Positions 58,601 to 64,000 of a stretch of 64,000 bases of DNA are shown here, piece by piece (position 1 is the first letter of the stretch; each line of letters starts with the position of its first letter). Below the pieces are notes generated by a model. That model made no database searches, was not told the origin of the DNA, and saw only the letters and a list, made by a program, of their open reading frames with translations. The translations under genes and the position numbers were made by a program. The stretch is from Beroe forskalii (taxonomy: Eukaryota; Ctenophora; Nuda; Beroida; Beroidae): assembly GCA_011033025.1 (NCBI GenBank), contig WFMF01000037.1:186001-250000 (forward strand), read 5' to 3'.

Positions 58601-60253
58601 AATTAGGTCAGGGCCCTAATTCGGCCATTTCCGAAAATTGTCCAAAAAGTATCAAAAATCCATAATTTTCAAATTTTTTGGGTATAATTAGCAATTTTAA
58701 TCATTTTCCTACCATACTTAACTATTTTCAAGGTTCAAAACCTTCCCATATTTATAAAACATGATTTTGAAAAAAATTCGTACAAAAATGGCCGGAATTA
58801 GGTCACTCTACCCTATAGACTTATCAATGTATTTATCATAGTAAGTAATCTACTATCTATAATGATATAGAAGGCACTTATCAGCTCAATAAGTCCAAAT
58901 ACTCAATAAGTTAGTAAAAACTATCATTAGTTGTTGGTGACTGACCAGATCCCCACATCTTTTTTTCATCTGGTTTGCATAAACATCTTCTGTCAAAACT
59001 TTGGTTTTGAAGTTCCACAATTCCTGGTAAACAATTATCAGCTTGTCATTGTATTATTGAGATATTTATAGTGGAAGTACCGGAACCCAGAACCCAATGA
59101 GAGTCAGTTATCAGGGGTAACGAACCATCTAGCCTCAGTTAGTTAATTTAATATGTGTTGTGTTGTAAGTTTATATCTCAAAAAAATTTAGTCTGGGCGG
59201 GGAGAGTATGTTGATATTCGTTTTTATTATTATTTTATATTATTATTCAGATTATTATATTTCCCCTTATATCCCTTTACTTTGAAATAGTTATTCCCCC
59301 GTGAATATAACTTTCCCTTATATCTGAATATAAACTCAACATACTCTTCCTTCCTAGGCTAGATGGTTCGTTACCCCTGAAAACTGAGTCTCATTTGGGT
59401 TCTGGGTTCCGGTACTTCCACTATAAATATCTCAATTATTGAACATATTAATTGTAGTACCAATATATATATAGAAGTATAATATTTTGACATATCAGCA
59501 ATATTCCTATAGAGGGATAAAAATAAGAAGAATATCAATATTTTTTTATCAAACCATTAATCAATGTAGCACTCTAAAACCTTCAATCATTAATTTGAAC
59601 TATCAAATTTGACCTTCTAGCGGATTACGCAATATCAAGTTTTTAACTCACCTGTTGACAATCTTTAGGGATATCCTGAAAAGAAGATATTTTTAATATC
59701 ATGTTTGAAGTGATTGATCATTTCAGTGAAACACAAAAATTCTCAAATATGAAATCAAACCCATACACTTTGCACCGCTATTCAACTGTCAGTTTCGAGA
59801 TAAAATATCTCTTCTTCAGAAACTCCACAAAGTGTGACACAACATTCTCAGTTAGTTAATTTAATATGTGTTGTGTTGTAAGTTTTAATATCATAGTATA
59901 GAAGTATGTATGTCATGAATAGCCAAGAGATGATAAAATAGATGAAAGGATCATACTGGAACCATGAGGTTAACTCTGGTGCCATAATCAATCATAGATA
60001 GGTTCCACATGCATGTTTTTCAAGTTGTTTCAAATCTTTATTGAGCTGGTTAAAGAAAGTAAACAGATCAAACCGGTGGATTTGTTGATTGCATTTCTCT
60101 CAGCAAACATCCCACAACACTGAATTCATTAGTAGCACCACCAGGGCATAACTGGTTGTAAACTTCAGCACATGCTGACTCCTTTTCATACAGGCGAACA
60201 GCATTAGCCAATACTAAGTGGGACAGGAAAAGAACCAGAGATGAGAGATCCAT
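31643..60253 (-). CDS. GLG1: Golgi apparatus protein 1 (cysteine-rich FGF receptor / E-selectin ligand 1)
   Basis: Complete type I membrane protein, about 1,102 residues (vertebrate GLG1 about 1,180), made of consecutive four-cysteine GLG1 repeats; it resides in the Golgi and binds FGFs and other secreted ligands. Exons: 60253-60074, 59675-59652, 59023-58946, 56805-56620, 56465-56388, 56194-56093, 55228-55088, 54914-54811, 53836-53710, 51375-51236, 50963-50818, 50609-50498, 50333-50180, 49093-48938, 48324-48221, 47450-47338, 46896-46755, 43492-43375, 42522-42373, 42077-41977, 37707-37572, 36904-36742, 36558-36469, 33826-33632, 33467-33367, 31811-31643. All phases agree except one extra base in exon 22. 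The start MDLSSLVLFLSHLVLANA is a signal peptide. Landmarks matching the family: LMRACKDVIHSSC, LDPVLMTACQRDISYLC, PGRGNVIACL. The last exon gives the membrane span (FGVSVLLLVLVSF) and the short tail GGRCTKRKPPNKLY. Donors after exons 5 and 6 appear to be GC. Several junctions are tandemly amplified. Confidence 0.95.
31812..32235 (-). repeat. 30-bp minisatellite abutting the last GLG1 acceptor
   Basis: About thirteen copies of a 30-bp unit (GGGTCACAGGGTCATAAGAG on the plus strand) run up to the pyrimidine tract of the exon 26 acceptor (CACCCCTCCCCAG). The unit includes the sequence directly upstream of that acceptor but not the exon itself, unlike the other GLG1 junction repeats. Confidence 0.8.
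32441..32520 (+). repeat. Three copies of a GACCACAAGATATTCAG unit
   Basis: A short tandem repeat of about 27 bp inside the last GLG1 intron, with GGTAAGG following CAG in two copies. A 152-codon plus-strand frame (32317-32775) passes through it, but it has no domain and lies inside the GLG1 intron, so I treat it as non-coding. Confidence 0.6.
33827..34070 (-). repeat. Tandem copies of the exon 24 acceptor of GLG1
   Basis: The true exon 24 start (CAG|GTTGAGGCATGTCTG at 33826) is repeated upstream at 33877 and 33922 with intact CAG|GTTGAGGC, then in decayed form near 33966 and 34055. Spacings are 51 and 45 nt, both multiples of three, and the sequence between is open in the GLG1 frame. Using 33877 adds 17 residues (VEACLKDHTSETPPFSQ); using 33922 adds a further 15 (VEACLRDNIPCHLFQ). 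Both additions bring extra cysteines. Confidence 0.8.
34809..35971 (+). CDS. Ly6/uPAR-like GPI-anchored protein nested in a GLG1 intron
   Basis: Three coding exons (34809-35153, 35407-35544, 35672-35971), all phase 0, giving 260 residues. The signal peptide is about residues 1-24 (MDTFAYLLSIFLITLISDTV start). Module 1 opens LRCKVC and closes with the Ly6 signature VVCGDLSTCDTDDCN (about 121-135). Module 2 opens ISCPTC and has six further cysteines but no terminal CN. The C-terminus after FSGEMSG is a hydrophobic stretch (GAGLVVLLTVAVVVMVM) without a charged tail, typical of GPI attachment, so the protein should sit on the outer cell surface. It lies wholly inside the GLG1 intron between exons 23 and 24, on the opposite strand. 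An acceptor-like CCCCCACAG at about 34784-34792 suggests an upstream untranslated exon. A possible ATTAAA signal is at 36029. Confidence 0.85.
35154..35671 (+). repeat. Homologous introns of the Ly6-like gene
   Basis: Intron 1 (35154-35406) and intron 2 (35545-35671) share the same repeat. Both contain GTTACCATTT(C/A)TCAAT, then AATAAAT(C/T)CGGTTA and TTTCGGT, and both end in TTCGGTTAACCGGTCGTTTC-type sequence before the acceptor (AACCGGTCGTTTCCTAG and AACCGGCCATTTCCTACTTACAG). Intron 1 contains the terminal block twice. In addition, the exon 1 end with its donor (GAAGTGGAG|GTGGGTGTAGC) is duplicated about 32 bp downstream. These look like two insertions of one intron-forming repeat. Confidence 0.7.
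37736..37850. repeat. Low-complexity ACAAACAAAC/ACACACAGAC tract
   Basis: A simple-sequence tract of ACAAAC and ACAGAC units in the GLG1 intron just upstream of exon 21. No feature beyond its composition. Confidence 0.6.
39300..40500 (-). pseudogene. 5'-truncated LINE reverse transcriptase in a GLG1 intron
   Basis: The main frame (about 40497-39563) starts mid-protein (LTRIDQIAAALAWIQQFLNN) and contains RT motifs GVPQGSVLGPILFLVYIDDL and the catalytic FADDT, then the thumb region typical of CR1/Jockey-group LINEs (SRLEYSCPVWNP). It breaks at 39563; the protein continues in a second frame (SLFDKSFAVTGPKLWNILP) and a third (IESFKSRLTSHIM) to a stop near 39358. There are thus two frameshifts, no endonuclease, and a 5' truncation, the usual state of a dead LINE insertion. 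A short tandem ACAAGAGGT tail follows near 39330-39310. It shares GLG1's transcriptional orientation and lies in the intron between exons 20 and 21. Confidence 0.85.
41037..41345. repeat. Degenerate minisatellite with (A)CCGGTGTCAAAG units
   Basis: About ten irregular units of 20-35 bp built on AACCGGTGTCAAAG / AACCGGTATCAGAGTGGAC. It lies within the large GLG1 intron between exons 20 and 21. Non-coding. Confidence 0.6.
43149..43492 (-). repeat. Exon 18 of GLG1 with four tandem copies of its donor half
   Basis: Exon 18 starts at 43492 (CTTCTCTGCAG acceptor) and encodes KQDVMYCLREQLQGDP... The last 75 nt of the exon, including its donor CAG|GTAATTATAG, are repeated so that equivalent donors end at 43375, 43300, 43225 and 43149. 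Units are 75, 75 and 76 nt. The first three donors keep frame with exon 19, and the sequence between is open, adding one or two 25-residue units (VIIESNPSKISQEC... LEFLKQ), each with one cysteine. The fourth copy has one extra base and would shift the frame. The shortest form matches family spacing best. Confidence 0.9.
44298..45113. mobile_element. Tc1/mariner-like non-autonomous element, 816 bp
   Basis: It is bounded by perfect terminal inverted repeats CACTCAGTTTTTTTTATAAG(AAACT) and flanked on both sides by TA, the target duplication of Tc1/mariner elements. Internal subterminal copies of AAGAAACTTAGCCTAGGATT occur on both arms. An 88-codon plus-strand frame (44667-44933) inside it has no transposase motif, so it is non-autonomous. 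It sits in the GLG1 intron between exons 17 and 18. Confidence 0.8.
45700..46090. repeat. Intronic duplications around TACAATACAC
   Basis: TATACAATACAC(G/A)G units repeat at 45711-45775. The block ACATGCTCATTACATCAGAG...AAGACTATAT at about 45809 recurs in altered form at about 46038. Both are in the GLG1 intron between exons 17 and 18. Non-coding. Confidence 0.5.
46897..47172 (-). repeat. Tandem copies of the exon 17 acceptor of GLG1
   Basis: Seven copies of a unit of 36-41 bp lie directly upstream of the true exon 17 start (46896, acceptor CCTTAAAG). Each copy carries a better acceptor (CCTTACAG) and a mutated copy of the exon's first bases (GATCGTGTTTGAAG) followed by TAA in the GLG1 frame. 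Use of any copy as the exon start would therefore terminate translation. The purine/pyrimidine tract GGGAGGGAGGGG (plus strand) separates the units. Confidence 0.85.
47285..47340 (-). repeat. Duplicated exon 16 donor of GLG1
   Basis: The exon 16 end with its donor (AAACTCAAAG|GTAGGAAAA) is repeated 42 bp downstream, with the second donor ending at 47296. The 42-nt extension keeps the frame but contains TAG, so the second donor would yield a truncated protein. Confidence 0.7.
49094..49185 (-). repeat. Tandem copies of the exon 14 acceptor of GLG1
   Basis: The exon 14 start (TTTCAG|GTGTCAGACCAG at 49093) is repeated upstream as CTTCAG|GTGTCA at 49120, TTCAG|GTGTCA at 49147 and CTTCAG|GTGTCAGACCA at 49179. 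The first two spacings are exactly 27 nt and open in frame, adding VSLTTSIFQ or also VSLTSSLLQ. The third (32 nt) would shift the frame. Confidence 0.8.
49955..50049. mobile_element. Short hairpin MITE, copy 3 of 3
   Basis: The best-preserved copy: ACGACGCGTAAGAGAAATAG is paired with CCGCCTATTTCTCGTGCGTC, with inner arms around AACGTCATC/TGACGTCATC. Length about 95 bp. It sits in the GLG1 intron between exons 13 and 14. Non-coding. Confidence 0.6.
51376..52532 (-). repeat. Minisatellite made from the exon 10 acceptor of GLG1
   Basis: Exon 10 begins CAG|GTAAAGACGATGATAATGGG at 51375. That junction plus the first 37 or so exon bases (coding VKTMIMGDIELTP) is repeated about 23 more times upstream, with units of 48-50 bp. 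Nearly every copy keeps TCAG|GTAAAG or TCAG|GTGAAG, which fits both a 3' site and a strong 5' site. Long open frames run through parts of the array. The nearest upstream acceptors (51425, 51476) are 50 and 101 nt away and would shift the frame. A higher-order pattern (units with AAGGAATGGGTCAGCTCG) recurs within 52065-52460. Confidence 0.9.
55229..55480 (-). repeat. Copies of the exon 7 acceptor region of GLG1
   Basis: The exon 7 start (AG|CTGGACAAGGCTCTGTTCTA at 55228) recurs in two decayed copies upstream: AG|CTCGACAAGGCTCTGTTGTA starting at 55303, and AGCTAGAAAAGTCTACTACG near 55395. The copy at 55303-55287 has a good acceptor (CCTTACACAG) and a donor GTACGC after 17 nt, so it could act as a micro-exon. 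Confidence 0.65.
56465..56632 (-). repeat. GLG1 intron 4 bounded by a 14-bp direct repeat
   Basis: Plus-strand CCTTCAGGAACCCT occurs at 56465-56478 and 56619-56632, exactly 154 bp apart. The intron between exons 4 and 5 is 56466-56619, also 154 bp. The two splice sites therefore lie at the same position in each repeat copy, so intron plus one repeat copy is an exact insertion or duplication. Confidence 0.75.
56883..58816. mobile_element. TIR element with many AATTCCGGCC motifs, about 1.9 kb
   Basis: The outer ends are inverted: ATAGGGTAAGAAGCCTAATT with CCGGCC on the left, and GGCCGGAATTAGGTCACTCT then ACCCTAT on the right. The core motif GGCCGGAATTAGG or its complement recurs about a dozen times inside (e.g. 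57285, 57602, 58253, 58290, 58570, 58600). The interior is otherwise AT-rich with no transposase frame. It lies in the GLG1 intron between exons 3 and 4. Confidence 0.65.
59053..59448. mobile_element. Inverted-repeat element of about 395 bp
   Basis: The left arm (GAGATATTTATAGTGGAAGT then ACCGGAACCCAGAACCCAA and GGGGTAACGAACCATCTAGCC) is matched by a right arm in reverse complement ending near 59448 (GGCTAGATGGTTCGTTACCCC ... ACTTCCACTATAAATATCTC). The arms are about 110 bp. A 45-bp stretch from just inside the left arm (AGTTAGTTAATTTAATATGT) is found again at 59848-59890. Non-coding; in the GLG1 intron between exons 2 and 3 and its surroundings. Confidence 0.7.
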
Positions 60254-60650
60254 ACCCCTGTACAGTGTTTTAACTCTGTAAAATAGATTTTTTTCCTGGA
60301 TAATTTGAATCTTGAGAGTTATCAATAAAGACTTGTATTCAGTGTTATATCGAATTAATTAATTAATATATCTAATACGCTCCTAATTGCGAGCCCAATG
60401 CACAAATATACTTTAACAAAACGTCATCAAGCTGAATAAATGAACAATAAAATAAAAATAGATGGCCCATTAAAAATGTAACGAAACAAGATTCAACCTT
60501 GGGAACTTACATGGAAATTGAAGAGCTTAGCATATTAACTTTTAAGCTAACGCATCATTGAGAAACCCTAATTAATAAATAAATAAATTAGTAAAAAAAG
60601 TTATCTAAATACATGATCTTAAATCATTTATCATAAAACATGCTTCACTA

Positions 60651-61160
60651 TTCCTGAATGCATAGAAAATTGTCATCAAATATTGATTGTGAACATATTT
60701 GCTGCACTAGTGAATTGAACAAATATTTAATTTCAGTGTCTTTACTGAAAATAAGTTTCAAATGGAAGTTTACACCCCATGATTGCAGTTCAATGAGTTT
60801 TGATCGCAGTTTCAAAACATTGTCATCATACACATCACATTCGAACAGTTTATGAAACACTGAATCAGGAAGGGTCCCACACTCTAGACAGATAGGTACT
60901 TCAAGAGACTTATCATATTTTAAAACTGAGAAAGAAAAGTCCTGAAAACGAAGACAATGTCCATGAACAAAATCCATGACGTTTGTAGTAAAGTACCTAG
61001 AACAATTCCTTGAAACAAGAGGAAACTTGATGCAGTTAAATGAGCTAATCAATTCTTTGGCTTTTTCATTGACTTCCGTGTAAGGCTCTAGAGTATATGG
61101 GTCATTTTTTGTTAGATCCTCAATACCTCTCTTGATGTGCAGATTAATTAATTGAATTAT
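60651..61160 (-). pseudogene. C-terminal fragment of a LINE-type protein, interrupted by a TIR element
   Basis: A minus-strand frame is open from the boundary of the TIR element at 61161 to a stop at about 60648 (LHIKRGIEDLTKNDPYTLEP ... FLCIQE). It contains C-x2-C-x8-H-x4-C (CLECGTLPDSVFHKLFEC), resembling the zinc-binding knuckle near the C-terminus of many non-LTR reverse transcriptases. It has no upstream RT domain on this side, and the frame ends exactly at the inserted element, so it is a remnant. It lies just upstream of GLG1 exon 1. Confidence 0.5.
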
Positions 61161-61686
61161 GGAGGAGTGTCAATGTCCCAATTGTCCCTGTCCCAATTTA
61201 CGTTCTTAGAGTTTGGGACTGGTTTTGGGGACAATTGGGACAATTGAGACAAACTAAAAGATGCAGAAAATGGTCCATTCATCACTTTTTACCTTGATCC
61301 CAGTTTTTCTATCATTGAAATGAAAGTTATATTCATACTACTATACTTAGAACATATTTTGGTCGTGTTTGTTTGCAGTGGCTAAGTGCTCCCACTTCTC
61401 TATTCCAAAACTGATGATAGGAAAAGACAGTGGCAGCTGCAACACAGCAAGTGCTAATATGTAACAGGCTGTGAGACTGCAACTGCTGCTCAAAAACATA
61501 ATTGATTGAGCCCCAGTTGTATCTGTCAATTTTGTCCCAATTGTCCCAAAATTTCCAATTTGTACCTGTCCCATTTCACTATAAGAGTCCAATTTTTGCT
61601 CTTTCCCATTGGTCCCAATTGTTCCTGTCCCAAACCAATCTTTCTTGAATTTAGAACAATTGGGACAGTGACACCCCCCCCCCCCC
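61161..61686. mobile_element. TIR element rich in GTCCCAATTG motifs, copy 2
   Basis: Termini are GGAGGAGTGTCAATGTCCC (left) and GGGACAGTGACACCCCCC (right). The interior matches 12650-12900 in reverse orientation, including TTTCTATCATTGAAATGAAA and CCAAAACTGATGATAGGAAA. Non-autonomous, no transposase. It appears to have landed in the LINE-like frame listed at 60651-61160. Confidence 0.75.
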
Positions 61687-62086
61687 AATTATTTCATTGG
61701 ACTATCAATTAATATACTTTCACACAATTAAAAATCATTTTAGGTAAAGCATTAAAATTATGTATTAAATAGGCTGAAAAAGTACCAAGTGCTGTCTATG
61801 AAAAGTGGTGTATCATACAAGCATTGATGCAGCAAAACACAATTCCTAAAAATGATATCAAACCCACATACTATGCATACGATTAATAGACTGACTGTTT
61901 CGAAATTATATATTTCTTCTCAAAATAAAAATATATTTGATTTTGAGAATGATTTATTGATTTCTTCAAGACAAAATGAAATATCTCATTCTCGAAATTC
62001 TTCAACTGGATACTTAAAAAGGATTCAATCATACTTCACTAAGCTCCAGATCAGGAAATAAAATACTTGCAAATCCAACTTCGCTT

Positions 62087-62620
62087 CCTTGCTAAACACG
62101 TAGGGCCGAAGCGCCGCGCGCGTATATACACTCACCTATTCGGGCTTAAGAAGTACGCGCCGCGCCGAGCACTATCCTGTGCTGGGGAAGCGCGCGGCGC
62201 GCGCCGCGCGAGCATGAAAACAGGGATGCAATGTACAATGTACGTGTTCAGCAAATGCAGGTTTACAAAAAGCAAATACTTTAATAGCATAGGATTTTAC
62301 CCTACCCTCCGCCGCGCCGCGCGTCATTTTTTTTCCGTGACTCCGTGTAGCTGCAATACGACCCTCCAAATTTCATTTCCGAGTGTTGCGCGCTAGGGAT
62401 GCAATGGGTGAAATTCATCTACAAAGAGTTTAAAATCATGATATTGGAATTTTAACACGACCTTTTTACAACCCTTTTTTACCGCTGTTTTTTCGTAGGA
62501 TGTTACCCTATCCACGCGGGCGGCGCAAGGTTCCACATGATCTGACATTTGGACGTCACTTTGCGCTCTCGATAGCCATCCAGTCAGAAGAAGTAGACGG
62601 GCAACGTCCGTCGACTGTTT
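62087..62620. repeat. GC-rich dispersed repeat, copy 2
   Basis: Rich in GCGCGCCGCGC runs (62110-62215), with ACAGGGATGCAATG at two places (62220 and about 62395). The right end holds TAGACGGGCAACGTCCGTCG, the exact reverse complement of 17475-17494. Short frames on both strands are composition artefacts. Confidence 0.45.
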
Positions 62621-63163
62621 TTCACTGATGACAGATGAGCATAGTATGTAGTAGCATACATAGATCACTTATAGTCAAATGTTGATCATCTCAAATTTCC
62701 TCGATTACTGTAGTTGTACAATTTGTTATTCATTTCAAATTATATTGATGCTGTTTTGTGAAATTGTGATACACTAATGGTGATGCACTTTTAGTGCTTT
62801 CTCAAACTATAATCATAGCATTTCATTCTCTTTGGAGATTTTTCAAAAAATGGAACTCTTCACTGTAAAATGCTTTGGTTTATTGCTGTAATTTGCATTT
62901 GTAAATAATTGTGTTTTTAATAAGTTTTATTGTTTTAGTTTTTAATTTATGTTGTGAGGTTGAATGCATTTGGTGGGTGCCCAAATATCCCCTTGCCATT
63001 TATATAGCCAGATTCTCATGTGCACATGGCATGTACACAGGAAGAATAGAGTGCTGGTTAATTTCAGAAGCTGCAAGTTCATCATAGAAAATAAGTTCAC
63101 CAATTTCTTTTCCCAGTATAGGGAATCTTAAGTTCCATCTGGTTCAAACAAGATCAAAAGATT

Positions 63164-63348
63164 AAATTGTTTCTCTGGTTCATTCTTGTCTCTTTGGAGA
63201 TGCAGCCTGATTTATGTTTACAAGTCAACAATGTAGAGAGCAAGTTAAAACGTTAAATGATACGAAAATGTGTCAACAATGTGTTAACTTGTAAACATAA
63301 ATCGAGCTGCAACTCCAAAGAGACAAGAATGAACCAGAGAAACAATTT
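63164..63348. mobile_element. Hairpin element with arms of about 70 bp
   Basis: AAATTGTTTCTCTGGTTCAT at 63164 begins an arm that continues through CTTGTCTCTTTGGAG and TTTATGTTTACAAGT. The reverse complement ends at 63348 (CTCCAAAGAGACAAGAATGA then ACCAGAGAAACAATTT). The arms are nearly identical, so the insertion is probably recent. Non-coding. Confidence 0.75.
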
Positions 63349-64000
63349 GTCTCCATTCTGGGCGACTTCACCCTTGCTTGCAAGGTTAAAAATGTATTCT
63401 TAGTTGAACAAGTACATACATCTTTGTAGTCAAGCTACAGAACTCTCCAACAGCTCCAACTGTAGTCTTTGATGGGATCCATGAAAGAAATATCTTCATT
63501 AGAGAGCTAGGCAGATCCAAATATAGCATGAGACACCAAAAATGATCTGGTGTAATGAATGGTCACACTGTGGCACATGGACTAGTGACCATGTCGTGGA
63601 GTATTAATTATTGTTTTAAAGTTTTAAGAGGGTCCTACAGTTTATTTTTCATAATTGATTTCCAAGATAACTAATTTAGCATTAGAAGATTAGATAAATC
63701 TCAATAGATATTACAATCTTAACAAGTGAATGTTATGCCTACGTGTAGAGGTTCGATAGTACTTGTACTATTCTGATTTAATAATAATAATAATGTCGTG
63801 GAGTTGAATACATTTGGCCCACACCCAACACTCCACCTAGAAACATAAATTTGCTAAAAGAAAATAGTTTGACAGCTGATGTAAATTAGTTTAAACTTTC
63901 TTTGATACAAAACCAAATTCTTTGACATCTATCTCTGATGAGGAAGGAACTTTTGATTGGTATGCTTTCCAAAATAACTTTTGAGTCATATTACTGAGTT
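63349..64000. other. No supported gene
   Basis: AT-rich sequence at the window edge with an (ATA)n run near 63780. No exon chain or element terminus was recognised. Confidence 0.4.

Noticed and set aside
62067..62396. 109-codon plus-strand frame in the GC-rich repeat
   Set aside because: High-GC composition removes stops; Arg/Ala-rich with no domain and overlapping a dispersed repeat.

Overview
This is an AT-rich, intron-rich animal (metazoan) nuclear window. The evidence is split genes with GT-AG introns, a 26-exon gene for the conserved Golgi/membrane sialoglycoprotein GLG1, a Ly6/uPAR-type GPI-anchored protein, a secreted trypsin-fold protein with CUB-like and LDLa modules, a C2H2 zinc-finger gene, and many eukaryotic transposon remnants. 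I cannot name the phylum; an invertebrate is likely. Layout: 1-18 kb is gene-poor and holds a Gag-like ORF with a tRNA-primer-like site (3.3-4.8 kb), a telomere-like tract, tandem and inverted repeats, a Helitron-like element, a TIR element and a 1.3-kb foldback element. 18.7-20.1 kb is an intronless serine-protease-like gene (minus). 22.4-25.4 kb is a four-finger C2H2 gene (minus), with a cluster of five CACGTG E-boxes just upstream at about 26.1 kb. 28.1-28.9 kb is a small unrecognised secreted protein (minus) next to two related miniature elements. 31.6-60.3 kb is one complete GLG1 gene (minus), whose introns hold a nested Ly6-like gene on the opposite strand (34.8-36.0 kb), a dead LINE reverse transcriptase, a Tc1-like MITE and several other elements. 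60.6-64 kb holds a LINE C-terminal fragment cut by a TIR element, a GC-rich repeat and a large hairpin. The most unusual signal is in GLG1. At least six of its splice junctions have been tandemly amplified together with the first or last bases of the adjoining exon. In exons 14, 18 and 24 the extra copies are in frame and open, so they form ladders of alternative splice sites that would insert 9-, 25- and 15/17-residue units. In exon 10 the junction has become a 24-copy minisatellite in which every copy keeps an AG|GT site usable as acceptor or donor. Related signals are two introns of the nested Ly6 gene built from the same repeat, and a 154-bp GLG1 intron bounded by a 14-bp direct repeat. 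Together they suggest a genome in which tandem duplication and repeat insertion are actively remodelling introns. Two conserved genes (GLG1 exon 22 and the first zinc-finger exon) each carry one extra base, which may be assembly error, polymorphism or real lesions.
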